Of a DNA stretch of 64,000 bases, positions 28,396-37,874 are shown piece by piece. The notes under the pieces were generated by a model that saw only the letters and a list, made by a program, of their open reading frames with translations, was not told the origin of the DNA and made no database searches. Within the stretch, counting starts at the first letter, position 1; every line of letters begins with the position of its first letter. The translations under genes were made by a program, and so were the position numbers. Source of the DNA: Xanthomonas phaseoli pv. phaseoli (lineage in GTDB: Bacteria > Pseudomonadota > Gammaproteobacteria > Xanthomonadales > Xanthomonadaceae); the NCBI GenBank assembly GCA_022749655.1, contig CP094243.1, positions 1,984,001 through 2,048,000 of the forward strand, read 5' to 3'.

Positions 28396-28850
28396 ATGGC
28401 CACTGCAAAAGCTGCGAAAAAGAAACCCACTGCCAAAAAGGCAGTGAAGAAGACTGCCGCCAAGAAGGCAGTCAAGAAGGTCGCAAAAAGGCAACCGCCA
28501 AGAAGGCAGTGAAGAAGACTGCTGCCAAGAAGGCCGTCAAGAAGACTGCAAAGAAGGCAACCGCCAAGAAGGCGGTGAAGAAGACTGCGAAGAAGGCAAC
28601 CAAGAAGACTGCCGCCAAGAAGGCAGTGAAGAAGACCGCAAAGAAGGCGACCAAGAAGACCGCCGCCAAGAAGACCGCCAAGAAGACCGCCAAGAAGGCA
28701 GTAGCGAAGAAGGCGACCAAGAAGTCCGCCACCAAGAAGACCGCTGCCAAGAAGCCCGCCGTGAAGAAGGTCGCCAAGAAGAAGCCGGCCGTTCGCAAGA
28801 AGAAGGCCGCTCCGGTCGCGCTGCCCGCAACCCCGGCACCGCTGATCTGA
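28396..28850 (+). pseudogene. Histone H1-like lysine/alanine-rich DNA-binding protein, frameshifted
   Basis: A very basic low-complexity protein built from AAKKAVKKTAKK-type repeats, like eukaryotic H1 tails, Bordetella BpH1 and Pseudomonas AlgP, presumed to bind and compact DNA. The start ATGGCCACTGCAAAAGC follows GAGGAG. After about 31 codons the frame meets a stop, while the repeat continues in another frame to a Pro/Ala end (VALPATPAPLI). One missing A in the run at 28485-28489 explains this; restored length is 151 residues. Repeat-rich DNA is prone to both real slippage and sequencing error. Confidence 0.85.
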
Positions 28851-28880
28851 TCTTGTAATACCCGATCGCCGTAAACATCG

Positions 28881-28918
28881 AGCTCTCTCCCCGACGCCCA
28901 GCGGGGAGGGAGCTTTTT
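28881..28918 (+). terminator. Terminator after the H1-like gene
   Basis: AGCTCTCTCCCCG pairs with the GGGGAGGGAGCT side and is followed by five T, 30 bases past the stop codon. Confidence 0.9.
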
Positions 28919-28988
28919 ATGCCTGGCACTGGCGTGCTGGGTGTGAGGTTGGGTAATCCCCCACTTTTAGCGGTCGCCAGAAGTGGAG

Positions 28989-29816
28989 CTAAGCGGCCAT
29001 CGCCAACTTCATGGCAGGCGTGATGCCGCCGAGCGCCATATTCGGACGCTCGTGGTTGTACGTCCATAGCCAGCGGGTGGCTTTGTCCTGCACCTGGTCG
29101 ATGGTGTCGAACAGGGTTTGGGCGAGCCAGGCGTAGCGGATGGTGCGGTTGTAGCGTTCAACGTAGGCGTTCTGCTGTGGCTTGCCCGGCTGGATGTGCT
29201 CGACCCGGATACCATGCCGCTGCGCCCAGGACAGCAACGCGCCACTGATGTATTCAGGGCCGTTGTCGCAGCGGATCACGGCGGGCTTGCCGCGCCACTC
29301 GATGATCTGCTCCAGCGATCGGATCACACGGGCTGACGGCAGCGACAGATCCACCTCGATCCCCAGCCCCTCGCGATTGAAGTCGTCGAGCACATTGAAC
29401 AGCCGGAAGCTGCGGCCGTCGGCCAACTGGTCGTGCATGAAGTCCATCGACCAGACCTGGTTGATAGCCTCCGGCACCGCCAGAGGCTCGGGCCGCTCAC
29501 GCACCAGCCGCTTCCTCGGCTTGATCCGCAGGTTCAACTCCAGCTCGCGGTAGATCCGGTAGACCCGCTTGTGATTCCAGCCAAAGCCCTTCACGTTGCG
29601 CAGGTACAGGTAGCACAGGCCAAAGCCCCAGTCGCGATGGGCGGTCGTCAGGCGGACCAGCCAGTCGGCGATCCGGGCGTTCTGCTCGCTGGCCTTGGCC
29701 TGGTAGCGGAAGCAGGTCTCGCTCACCGCGAAGGCCTGGCAGGCGTGGCGGATGTTCGTACGCCCGCTCGTGACTGCCGATTGGGCCATCTCGCGTCGCT
29801 GAGATGGCCTCACCAT
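28989..29816 (-). CDS. IS3-family transposase OrfB, copy 2
   Basis: Same 275-residue integrase core as copy 1 with DDE residues in [17 protein letters not shown] and [12 protein letters not shown]. It differs at two positions I noticed (SETCFRY instead of SQTCFRY; DWLVRL instead of DWLIRL). The frame is intact and begins in the A7 slippery run shared with OrfA. Confidence 0.94.
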   Translation of the reverse strand: MVRPSQRREMAQSAVTSGRTNIRHACQAFAVSETCFRYQAKASEQNARIADWLVRLTTAHRDWGFGLCYLYLRNVKGFGWNHKRVYRIYRELELNLRIKPRKRLVRERPEPLAVPEAINQVWSMDFMHDQLADGRSFRLFNVLDDFNREGLGIEVDLSLPSARVIRSLEQIIEWRGKPAVIRCDNGPEYISGALLSWAQRHGIRVEHIQPGKPQQNAYVERYNRTIRYAWLAQTLFDTIDQVQDKATRWLWTYNHERPNMALGGITPAMKLAMAA

Positions 29817-30076
29817 TTTTTTGCGAGCGCTTCCTTCAGCAGGTCGGTACTGAGCTGCGCCTCGGCGTACATCTTCTTGAGCCGGCGGTTCTCCTCCTCC
29901 AGCTCCTTCATGCGCGCGACCATGGACACGTCCATGCCGCCGAACTTGCTGCGCCACTTGTAGAACGTGGCCGAGCTGATGCCGTGCTCGCGGCACAGCT
30001 CCGGCACGGGCGCACCGGCCTGGGCCTGCTTGAGCACGGCGATGATCTGGCTGTCGGTAAAGCGGGACTTCTTCAT
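29810..30076 (-). CDS. IS3-family transposase OrfA, copy 2
   Basis: An 88-residue helix-turn-helix and coiled-coil protein identical to copy 1. GAGGAGG lies before the ATG at 30076. It overlaps orfB at the A7 run, so an OrfAB fusion by minus-one slippage is expected. Confidence 0.94.
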   Translation of the reverse strand: MKKSRFTDSQIIAVLKQAQAGAPVPELCREHGISSATFYKWRSKFGGMDVSMVARMKELEEENRRLKKMYAEAQLSTDLLKEALAKKW

Positions 30077-30144
30077 GGAACCTCCTCGAGAAAGGATACG
30101 AGAAAATTCCACTTCTGGCGTCTGCTAATGGGCGGGGGATTACC

Positions 30145-30176
30145 GAGGGATCGAGGGCTCGAGGGCTCGAGGGCAC
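30145..30176. repeat. 8-bp tandem repeat beside the IS end
   Basis: Four units of the GAGGGCTC type (GAGGGATC, GAGGGCTC, GAGGGCTC, GAGGGCAC) begin at the exact IS boundary. The rest of the gap to 30458 holds no gene I can support. Confidence 0.75.
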
Positions 30177-30458
30177 GACAGCACGCGGCCGCTGCCTGAT
30201 TTGATGGCGTGCCGGCAATGCAGCAGGTCGCAGAGCAAGATCATGCGGTGGACCACGCCGTGAGATTCCAGAGCCAACCGTTCGGGCGCGCCACGTCGGT
30301 CCGCGAACAGACCGGCTCAGTCTCGGCGTTGGGGGCAATGAGTGTTAGCGGCAGCCAAGGATGTTAGTCGCATCGCACATCCACGGCTTTGCTCCTGCGC
30401 GCCCGGCAGGCATGCCATCGGCGAGCCGCCCAACGCGCAATGAAGACACAGAAACAAC

Positions 30459-30480
30459 AAAGGCGGCCGAAGCCGCCTTT
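30459..30480 (-). terminator. Terminator of the serine hydrolase gene
   Basis: Read on the minus strand, AAAGGCGGC pairs with GCCGCCTTT around a TTCG loop and is followed by a T-rich stretch, 40 bases after the stop of the gene at 30520. Confidence 0.82.
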
Positions 30481-30519
30481 GCCTACGCTACCGACACCAG
30501 GTCAGTGCACGAGGTCCAC

Positions 30520-31899
30520 TTAGCGTGGCGACGCCACCGACTTGCCGGAAGACACGCCCTTGCCAGCCGGGTCGGGCTTCTCTGCCAGCATATTCTCGCT
30601 GCCGAAGTCGCCGTCCACGTCGATGTCCAGCCAGCGTTTGGCCGGCAGGCCGAGCGCGCGGTCCAGGATGGTCGGCAGCATGCCCGAGGGCAGGCCGCTT
30701 TCGCCGTTCCACAGGATCGCAACACCCAGGTCGCGCTCTGGCAGCAGTGCGACCAAGCCGCGATACCCCTGCACCGCGCCCGCATGGAACACCACTTGAT
30801 GGCCGGCGTAATCGAAGACGCGCCAGCCCAGCGCATAGCTGGCTGCATCCACACGCTCATGGCGCCAGCCCGAACGCATTTCGCCCGGCGTGGAGATCAG
30901 CGGCGCGTGCAGCGTCGCCAGCAGCGGCGCAGGCAGCACGTCGGTGCGATGGCCGGTGTGCGCGAGCAGCCACTGCGCCATGTCGCTGGCGCTGGCGTTG
31001 ACGCCCGCAGCGGGCGCCAGGCGGTAGTAGGTGGGCTTGGGCGTCAGCGACACCCAGCCATTGCGGCTGCGCACATGCGGGCGCGCCCAGTGCGGGCTGG
31101 CCTGGATACCGGCCAGACCCATGCTGGCGTCGTTCATGCCCAGCGGCTTGAAGATGCGGCGCTCTACCGATTGCTCGTAGAAGCTGCCCGATGCGGCGAA
31201 CACCACATCGCCAACCAGGCTGAAGGCGACGTTCTGATACGCGTAGCAATCGCCTGGTGCGCAACGCAGCGGCGCAGCGGCCAGCTTATGGCTGAGCGAG
31301 TAGTAGTCGACGTTGGATTCGATATCGCGGTCGTAGGCGTTGCGGGTCAGGCCCACGCGATGGCTGAGTACTTCGGCCACGGTGAGTTGACGGGTGGCCG
31401 CGTTGTCGCTGAGCTGGAAGCCCGGCACATAGTCGACCACCTTGCTGTCCCAGCGCAGCACGCCATCGTTGACCAGTAGCCCGGCCATGGTGCCGGCGAA
31501 GGCTTTGGACAGCGAGGCCAGGCGAAACACGGTGTGGCCATCGACCGGCTGCGGATGATTGACATCGGTGACGCCATAGCCGCGCGCGCTGAGCACCTTG
31601 CCGCCCTGCACGATGGCCATCGCCATGCCGGGCACCCGGTTGCCGTAGGTCAGCTGGTCCGCCATCGATTCGAATGCCGCCACATCGAAACCGGCAGCCG
31701 GTGCCAACACCTGATTGGCCGGCAGCGCGCTGCGATAGGGCAGCGGTGCGGTGGGCGACTGCGCCACAGTGGCCGCCTGCAATGCAGCGGCGGTGGGCGC
31801 GGGTGTCTGCGCGGTGGAGGAGAGGGCCAGAGGCAATAACGCCCCGAACAGCCCGATGGCCAACGGTCGGAACCGTCGGCGCGTGCGCATTTCTGTCAT
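30520..31899 (-). CDS. Beta-lactamase-fold serine hydrolase (class C/EstB type), secreted
   Basis: A 459-residue hydrolase with a signal-type N-terminus (RRRFRPLAIGLFGALLPLALSSTAQ in segments). The Ser-x-x-Lys motif is SLSK with Ser129 and Lys132. The Tyr motif is YAYQN and the third motif is the HAG of VFHAGAVQGYRG, replacing KTG. That pattern is seen in carboxylesterases, D-aminopeptidases and beta-lactamase-like proteins, so substrate is undetermined. The frame is open to 32190, but I chose 31899 because the signal peptide starts there. A terminator follows. Confidence 0.85.
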   Translation of the reverse strand: MTEMRTRRRFRPLAIGLFGALLPLALSSTAQTPAPTAAALQAATVAQSPTAPLPYRSALPANQVLAPAAGFDVAAFESMADQLTYGNRVPGMAMAIVQGGKVLSARGYGVTDVNHPQPVDGHTVFRLASLSKAFAGTMAGLLVNDGVLRWDSKVVDYVPGFQLSDNAATRQLTVAEVLSHRVGLTRNAYDRDIESNVDYYSLSHKLAAAPLRCAPGDCYAYQNVAFSLVGDVVFAASGSFYEQSVERRIFKPLGMNDASMGLAGIQASPHWARPHVRSRNGWVSLTPKPTYYRLAPAAGVNASASDMAQWLLAHTGHRTDVLPAPLLATLHAPLISTPGEMRSGWRHERVDAASYALGWRVFDYAGHQVVFHAGAVQGYRGLVALLPERDLGVAILWNGESGLPSGMLPTILDRALGLPAKRWLDIDVDGDFGSENMLAEKPDPAGKGVSSGKSVASPR

Positions 31900-32232
31900 G
31901 GTGGTCCCGCCTGTTCCGCTGCCTCCGGCGATTCTAGCGCCGCGCTTTGCAATAGCACAAACTGCCGGAAGATGAATGGACATCGCATTGATCCTATTGA
32001 TGATTTTAGATTCAGGAATCGAGGATTCTGGGGCCGCCGAGGCGTTGCCACGCGCTGGTGCACTAGGCGCTGCAAGCAGCGTGCCGGCACGAAGCGCAGC
32101 CCCGGCCGCAGTGTCCTGCGACTGTCGCTGGTGGCGCTGCCTCGCATCGGCTAACTTGCGCGCTTCTTTCGCAGGTGCTGCCGTTGCCATGTTTTTTCTG
32201 TCGGGCCCGCCTGTGCGAGCGGCCGTGACCCC
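31900..32232. other. Divergent intergenic region
   Basis: 333 bases between the divergent serine hydrolase and transporter genes. It must hold both promoters. The A/T-richer part around 31968-32030 is the likely place, but I see no convincing -35/-10 pair or operator. Confidence 0.35.
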
Positions 32233-33594
32233 ATGACCAGCCCTTCTGCGCCGCGATCTGCGGCTGGCCGTTTGAGCGCGGCACTGCGTAGCTCGCCATC
32301 ACTGGCATGGTCGTTCCTCTACTTCTTTTGTCTGCTCAGCGGTTACTACGTGTTGCGTCCGGTGCGCGAGGCGATGGGCGCCTCGGCCGATGTAGAGGCA
32401 CTTTTTCCCACCGGCATGATCGCGTTCTTCGCCGCGCACGGTGTGCCGCTGAAGGACTTCACGCTGCAGGTGCTGTTTACCTGCACCTTCCTGATCATGG
32501 TGCTGCTGCAACCGGTCTACGGCGCCCTGGTCAGCCGCTATCCGCGGCGGGTGTTCCTGCCGGGGGTGTATGGCTTCTTCATCGCCACGCTGCTGCTGTT
32601 CTACGTGTTGTTCGACAGCGGCGTGCCGGGCCGTGGCATGGCGTTCTTTTTGTGGGTGACCGTCTTCAACCTCTTCGCGGTAGCGGTGTTCTGGAGTTTC
32701 ATGGCCGATGTCTTCAGCAATGCCCAAGCGCGCAGCTACTACGGCTATATCGGCGCGGCAGGCACGCTGGGTGCGTTTCTCGGCCCGGTCCTGACCCGCG
32801 TCCTGGTCGAGCGTATCGGCATCGCGCATCTGATGCTGGTGTCGGCCGGGTTTCTGGCGGTCTGCGTGGTCTGCGTGCTGCGCCTGCGGCTGTGGGCCGT
32901 TGCGCGCGAACAGGAGGGCCAGCTGAGCTCCGGGGAAGTGCCGATGGGCGGCGATGTGCTCGGCGGCCTCAAGCTGATCGTGCGCGAACCGCTGTTGCGC
33001 TGGCTGGCCTTCATGGTGTTGTTCGGCGTGGGCGTGGGGACCTTGCTCTACAACGAGCAGGCGGCGCTGGTGCGGCGGCTTTACACCGATGCAGCGGCGG
33101 CCACCGCCTATTACTCCAGCATCGACCTGGCGATCAATGCGCTGGCGCTGGTGCTGCAGCTGCTGGTGACGCGCGCCTTGCTGTCGCGCTTCGGCATCGC
33201 GCCGGCGTTGTTGATCCCTGGCGTGGCAATCATGCTGGGCTATGCGGCTTTGGCGGCTTTGCCGTTGCCGATGATGATTGCGATTGTGCAGGTGATTACC
33301 CGCTCCAGCGAATTCGCACTGGCCAAGCCCGCGCGCGAAACGCTGTACACGCGGGTGAATCGCGAGTGGCGCTACAAGGCGGGCGCCGCAATCGACACGG
33401 TGGTCTATCGCGGTGGCGATCTCACCTTCGTTTGGGTGCACAAGCTGGTCTCTGCGTTCGGCTCCAGCGCGGTGTTCGGCGTCGGCCTGGCCGTGGCGAC
33501 CGGCATGACGGTCGGCGCGTTCGGCCTGTTGCGCCAAGCGCGCAAGCTACCTGCCGAGCGCGACGTGGAGACGGACAAGCGCGTTTCCGAGTAA
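32233..33594 (+). CDS. MFS/NTT-like membrane transporter
   Basis: A 453-residue inner membrane protein with about twelve hydrophobic segments. The start (SFLYFFCLLSGYYVLRPVREAMG) and FWSFMADVFSNAQARSYYGYIGAAGTLGA in parts resemble the group of MFS proteins related to ATP/ADP (NTT) carriers. A conserved charged stretch (KPARETLYTRVNREWRYKAGAAIDTVVYRGGD in parts) sits in the second half. Substrate unknown. It stands alone, divergent from the serine hydrolase. Confidence 0.8.
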   Translation: MTSPSAPRSAAGRLSAALRSSPSLAWSFLYFFCLLSGYYVLRPVREAMGASADVEALFPTGMIAFFAAHGVPLKDFTLQVLFTCTFLIMVLLQPVYGALVSRYPRRVFLPGVYGFFIATLLLFYVLFDSGVPGRGMAFFLWVTVFNLFAVAVFWSFMADVFSNAQARSYYGYIGAAGTLGAFLGPVLTRVLVERIGIAHLMLVSAGFLAVCVVCVLRLRLWAVAREQEGQLSSGEVPMGGDVLGGLKLIVREPLLRWLAFMVLFGVGVGTLLYNEQAALVRRLYTDAAAATAYYSSIDLAINALALVLQLLVTRALLSRFGIAPALLIPGVAIMLGYAALAALPLPMMIAIVQVITRSSEFALAKPARETLYTRVNREWRYKAGAAIDTVVYRGGDLTFVWVHKLVSAFGSSAVFGVGLAVATGMTVGAFGLLRQARKLPAERDVETDKRVSE

Positions 33595-33787
33595 GCACGG
33601 TCACAGCACATTCGGCACAGAGGTGCACATACGCCACTTGTCGCCTCGGCATCGACCACGCCAACGGTTTGCTTCTCACACCGGCCGCGCCAGAAGCGCA
33701 CGCACCAGCTCGGCAGTGCAGGTGTGCCGAACGGCGCGACCGTAATCGCGGCTATGCTGGCGGCACCATTTGCCGAGGCGGTCTGCC

Positions 33788-34141
33788 ATGTCCCTGTTCG
33801 CCATCATTGCCGGCCTGTGCATCGCACTGTTGCACGTCTACATCCTGGTATTGGAAATGGTGCTGTGGACGCACCCGCTGGGCTTGAAGACCTTCCGCAA
33901 TAGCCTCGAGAAGGCGCAGGCCACCCGCGTGCTCGCGGCCAACCAGGGGCTCTACAACGGCTTCCTGGCCGCTGGCCTGTTGTGGGGCGCAGTGGCCGCC
34001 CGCGCCGACGTGCTGAGCTTCTTCCTGGTCTGCGTGGTTGTGGCAGGTTGCTACGGCGCCTACAGCGTCAACCGCCGCATCTTCTTCGTACAGGCGCTGC
34101 CGGCGTTGATCGCCTTGGCGCTGGTATGGCTGCCGTTCTGA
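33788..34141 (+). CDS. DUF1304 family membrane protein
   Basis: A 117-residue protein with four hydrophobic segments, matching the DUF1304 family (function unknown): HVYILVLEMVLWTHPLGLKTF, then ANQGLYNGFLAAGLLWG and YGAYSVNRRIFFVQALPA. The ATG at 33788 has GAGG upstream. It appears monocistronic. Confidence 0.88.
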   Translation: MSLFAIIAGLCIALLHVYILVLEMVLWTHPLGLKTFRNSLEKAQATRVLAANQGLYNGFLAAGLLWGAVAARADVLSFFLVCVVVAGCYGAYSVNRRIFFVQALPALIALALVWLPF

Positions 34142-34380
34142 TCCAGCTGCAGTAGTTGTTCGCAGTGTGCATGGCTGCGAAGAGCGCTCGTCCTTAGCCT
34201 CAACGCCAGGCTGCTTGCAGCGTGTGAGGTGCGCGACTCTGGCAAGCGTCCGGCCGCTATGCGCGCTCATTCGATCGTCGGGCAAGTGCGTCGCGTCGCC
34301 GACGGATGCGGTCTGTCGCGAGCCTGCAGCCGATGGGGCCGCAGCCGCGTGGTGGTGACAAGACCCATCTGCACAAACAA

Positions 34381-34406
34381 CGACGGCGGGCCGAAGCCCG
34401 CCGTCG
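34381..34406 (-). terminator. Terminator after fadE
   Basis: GACGGCGGGC and GCCCGCCGTC form a GC-rich stem around a four-base loop. On the minus strand it is followed by the moderately T-rich GTTGTTTGTG. It lies 26 bases past the fadE stop. Confidence 0.7.
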
Positions 34407-34431
34407 TCTATTCTCGCCCCAGTTTTACGCC

Positions 34432-36906
34432 TTACGCAGCTTCGCGTGGCTGTTGCACCTGCGGCTTGTCGTAGAAGCTGGCCGCACGCAACTCATGCGG
34501 ATCGAAGTCGTCCACGGTGATGGTGTCCATCATGATCTCCCGCAGCTCCTCCAGCAGCTTGCGCTCTTCCATGCTGATCACGCCTTCGGCCACGGCTTCG
34601 TCCAGCTGCGCCGGGAAATCCAGCGCTTCGATGCCCTTGGTCTTGAGCGCCTTCAGGAACTTGCGCTCCACCGGCTCGGCCATCACCGCCTTGGTCAGGT
34701 AGCTGGCGATACGGCCGCCCGGATTGTTGGCGCACGGTGTCAGGAACACGCCGTTGGCCAGACGGTCGCGCGCCTCGTTGGGCGTCATCAACAGCGACGC
34801 CACACGATGGCCCAGGCGGTCACCCGGCGCTTCGGCGCGACGGCCCAGCGGGAAGATCAGCACCCACATCAACCAGCCCACCGGGCGGATCGGGAAGTTG
34901 CGCAGCGCCGCCGACAGCGCGGTTTCGATCTTGTGCACGCTGTCGTGGAAGGCCCAGGCCAGCAGCGGCTGGTCGCTCGCCGGTGCGCCCTCGTCGTGAT
35001 AACGCTTGAGGATCGCGCTGGTCATGTAGATATGGCTCAGCACATCGCCCAGGCGACCGGACAGCGACTCCTTGAACTTCAGCTTGCCGCCCAGCATCAG
35101 CATCGACACGTCGGCCATCAAGGCCAGGTTGGCCGAATAGCGATCCAGCTTGCGGAAGAACCGACGGGTATATGCATCGCCCGGCGCCGCGCCGATGCGC
35201 GCACCGGTCAGGCCGAACCAGAACGAGCGCACCGCATTGGAAATACCGAAGCGGATATGACCGAACAGGCTCTGGTCGAATTGCTCCAGACCGCGACGAG
35301 TATCGGCATCCTGTGCGGCCTGCATCTCCTTCAACACCCACGGATGGCACAGGATGGCGCCCTGGCCGAAGATCAGCAGGCTGCGGGTCATGATGTTGGC
35401 GCCTTCGACGGTCACGCCGATCGGCGCGGCCTGCCAGGCACGGCCGGCAAAGTTGCGCGGCCCCAGAATGATGCCCTTGCCGCCGATCACGTCCATCATG
35501 TCGCTGACGACTTCGCGGCCCATGGTGGTGCAGTGGTACTTGGCGATCGCCGACGGCACCGACGGCACATCGCCGCGATCCACCGCTGCAGCCGTGGCCT
35601 GCGACAGCGCACTGATCGCATAGGCCTTGCCGCCGATACGGGCCAGCGCTTCTTCCACGCCCTCGAAACGGCCCACAGACAGGCCGAACTGCTTGCGGAT
35701 GCGCGCATACGCACCGGTCACCACCGCGGCGGCCTTGCTGCCGCCACTGGCGGTGGAGGGCAGGGTGATCGAACGGCCGACCGCCAGGCACTCGTTGAGC
35801 ATGTTCCAGCCCTTGCCGACCATCTCCACGCCACCGATCAGCTGGCTCAGCGGAATGAACACCTCTTCGCCATGGATCGGGCCGTTCTGGAACGGCGAAT
35901 TCAACGGGAAGTGGCGGCGGCCGATTTCCACCCCAGGGGTGTCGCGCGGCAACAGCGCCAGGGTGATACCGATGTCCTTCTTGTCGCCGATCAGGCCGTC
36001 CGGGTCGTAGGCGCGGAACGCCAGGCCGATCAGCGAGGCGACCGGTGCCAGGGTGATGTAGCGCTTGTCGAAGGTCAGCTTGACGCCCAGCACATTGGCG
36101 CCATTCCACTCGCCCTTGCAGACGATGCCGTAGTCCGGAATCGAGGTGGCATCGGAGCCGGCGAACGGACCGGTCAGGCCGAAGCATGGTACTTCCGCAC
36201 CGACCGCCAGCCGCGGCAGATAGTAGTCCTTCTGTTCCGGGGTACCGTAGTGCAGCAGCAGCTCACCGGGGCCGAGCGAATTGGGCACGCCCACGGTGGA
36301 GCTGACCACGCTGGAGATCGAGGACAGCTTCTGGATCACCTTGTGGTGTGCCAGCGCGCTGAAACCCAGGCCGCCGTACTGCTTGGGAATGATCATGCCG
36401 AAGAACTTGTTCTTCTTGATGAAGTCCCATAGCTCCGGCGGCAGGTCGGCGTGGACGTGGGTGATTTCCCAGTCGTTGATCATCTTGCACAGCTCTTCCA
36501 CCGGGCCATCCAGGAAGGCCTGTTCTTCGGCGGTGAGTTGCGGCTTGGGATAGTTCAGCAGCTTCTGCCAATCCGGATCACCGGTGAACAGTTCGCCTTC
36601 GAAACCGACCGAGCCGGTCTCCAATGCGATGCGCTCGGTCTGCGACAGCGGCGGCAGCACCTTGCGGAAGAAGCCCATCAGCGGCGTGGTCAGCAGCGGC
36701 TTGCGCAGGAACGGCAGCAGCACCGGTGCGGAGACCAGCACCACCAGCGCGGCGGCCACGATGGTGGCGGTGAGATTGGCACCCAGCAGCCAGCACGCCA
36801 CCAGCACACAGGCGCTGATCGCAACCCACGTGGCAAGGCGCATCCGGTGATAGGCAGCGATACCCGCCGCCAGGATGACGAGGAGGAACGGTGCAATGAT
36901 GCTCAT
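34432..36906 (-). CDS. fadE: Acyl-CoA dehydrogenase, FadE type
   Basis: Membrane-associated acyl-CoA dehydrogenase of 824 residues (E. coli FadE is about 814) for the first step of beta-oxidation. Two N-terminal membrane segments (residues 1-70) are followed by the dehydrogenase core with IPKQYGGLGFSALAHHKVI, CFGLTGPFAGSDA and the MVGKGWNMLNECLAVGRS region, then the large FadE-specific C-terminal domain. GGAG precedes the ATG, which overlaps the stop of the alpha/beta hydrolase (ATGA), so the two are coupled. Confidence 0.95.
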   Translation of the reverse strand: MSIIAPFLLVILAAGIAAYHRMRLATWVAISACVLVACWLLGANLTATIVAAALVVLVSAPVLLPFLRKPLLTTPLMGFFRKVLPPLSQTERIALETGSVGFEGELFTGDPDWQKLLNYPKPQLTAEEQAFLDGPVEELCKMINDWEITHVHADLPPELWDFIKKNKFFGMIIPKQYGGLGFSALAHHKVIQKLSSISSVVSSTVGVPNSLGPGELLLHYGTPEQKDYYLPRLAVGAEVPCFGLTGPFAGSDATSIPDYGIVCKGEWNGANVLGVKLTFDKRYITLAPVASLIGLAFRAYDPDGLIGDKKDIGITLALLPRDTPGVEIGRRHFPLNSPFQNGPIHGEEVFIPLSQLIGGVEMVGKGWNMLNECLAVGRSITLPSTASGGSKAAAVVTGAYARIRKQFGLSVGRFEGVEEALARIGGKAYAISALSQATAAAVDRGDVPSVPSAIAKYHCTTMGREVVSDMMDVIGGKGIILGPRNFAGRAWQAAPIGVTVEGANIMTRSLLIFGQGAILCHPWVLKEMQAAQDADTRRGLEQFDQSLFGHIRFGISNAVRSFWFGLTGARIGAAPGDAYTRRFFRKLDRYSANLALMADVSMLMLGGKLKFKESLSGRLGDVLSHIYMTSAILKRYHDEGAPASDQPLLAWAFHDSVHKIETALSAALRNFPIRPVGWLMWVLIFPLGRRAEAPGDRLGHRVASLLMTPNEARDRLANGVFLTPCANNPGGRIASYLTKAVMAEPVERKFLKALKTKGIEALDFPAQLDEAVAEGVISMEERKLLEELREIMMDTITVDDFDPHELRAASFYDKPQVQQPREAA

Positions 36907-37825
36907 GGTCTTGCTCCAGTGACATGCTCGGTAGTGTTGGACGCTGCGATGGTGCAAGCCGCCGGCAGTGCGTCCAGATAATGCAACACGGTGGCGGTAA
37001 ACGTGGTGTTGTCGTCGCCTGCCAGCATGTGCGTGGCATCGGGTAGATGCACATGCTGCGCATGCGGCGCGATGGAGAGGAATTCGGCGATGTTGGCTGG
37101 CGTCACCAGGTCGCTGCGCCCGCCGCTGATGAGCAGCATTGGGCAACGTACCTGTGCTGCCGCCTCCAGCAACGCATGCTGCTGGAGCTGGGCATCCTGG
37201 CCGGCCAGCTCGTCGACCAGGCGTGGATCCCAGTGCCAGTGCCAGCGCCCATCGGCACGCTGCCGCAGCAATGCCTGCAGTTGGCCCGGCGTCTTGCGCG
37301 GCCGATGCGGCAGGTAGGCAGCAATCGCATCGGCAGCCGCATCCAGCGATGCAAAACCGTCCGGATGCGCGGTCATGAAGCGCAGGATGCGCTCCACGCC
37401 CGTGGTGTCCCAGCGTGGTGTGATGTCGACCAGCACGATGGCACGAAACAGGCCCGGCCACCGCGCTTCGGCCAGCAGCCCGAACAAGCCCCCATCGATG
37501 CAGCAACCAGCACCGGTGGCTCGGGCTGCTCGCCGGCCAGCACGATCAGGTCGTCGGTGAACTGCGTTGCCGAGTAGGGCTGGTCTGCCGCATTGGAGCT
37601 GGAATCGCCATGCCCACGCGCGTCGTACGCCAGGGTGCGGTAGCCCTTGTTTGCCAGCGTCATGGCGGTGGCTTCCCACGCATGTCGGGTTTGTCCAAAG
37701 CCATGCGCGAACAACACCGTCGGCGCATGTTCTGCACCCCGCATCGACACCGCGAGCACTGCATCGCCAGCGTTGACGCTGGACAAGCGTGCAGTGGAGG
37801 CGAGGCTAGAGGGTGAGATGACCAT
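36903..37825 (-). pseudogene. Alpha/beta hydrolase coupled to fadE, frameshifted
   Basis: An esterase/lipase-like protein of about 307 residues when repaired. The first half has TVLFAHGFGQTRHAW (oxyanion HG) and VLVAASMG with the nucleophile serine. The second half, in another frame, has GLFGLLAEARW and the C-terminal acid/His part (ISGGRSDLVTPAN, DATHMLAGDDNTTF). A single base is missing at 37489-37493, a run of C on the plus strand; restoring it gives ASMGGLFG. The ATG at 37825 lies inside a palindromic operator. Coupling to fadE suggests it releases fatty acids or acyl groups for oxidation (inference). Confidence 0.82.
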
Positions 37826-37838
37826 ACTTAATGGTATG
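37823..37838. promoter_or_regulatory. Palindromic operator 1 (TetR candidate)
   Basis: CATACTTAATGGTATG is CATAC-N6-GTATG. It overlaps the hydrolase start codon. A near copy lies 36 bases away. Such paired sites between a TetR gene and its divergent target are the usual autoregulatory set-up. Confidence 0.68.
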
Positions 37839-37858
37839 GATGGGCGATGGCGACTGTC

Positions 37859-37874
37859 AATACTCAATCGTATG
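37859..37874. promoter_or_regulatory. Palindromic operator 2 (TetR candidate)
   Basis: AATACTCAATCGTATG repeats the first operator with one change in the left arm. A further half site GCGTATGG lies at 37942-37949, just before the tetR start. Confidence 0.62.

Larger units (their letters stand above)
28952..30144 (-). mobile_element. IS3-family (IS407-like) insertion sequence, copy 2, inverted
   Basis: Same 1193-bp length, terminal repeats and gene layout as copy 1, in the opposite orientation, with only a few differences. The flanking four bases differ (GTTG left, GAGG right), so there is no target duplication. That suggests an ectopic recombination or adjacent deletion after insertion. It lies just after the H1-like terminator. 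Confidence 0.93.

Noticed and set aside
13990-30144. Past inversion of the segment between the two IS copies
   Set aside because: Copy 1 still has matching TAAT flanks and rejoins the receptor in frame, so recombination between these two copies cannot have produced the present order.
34306-36432. 708-codon open frame antisense to fadE
   Set aside because: Mirror of fadE codon structure; composition rich in His, Gln and Arg, no domain.
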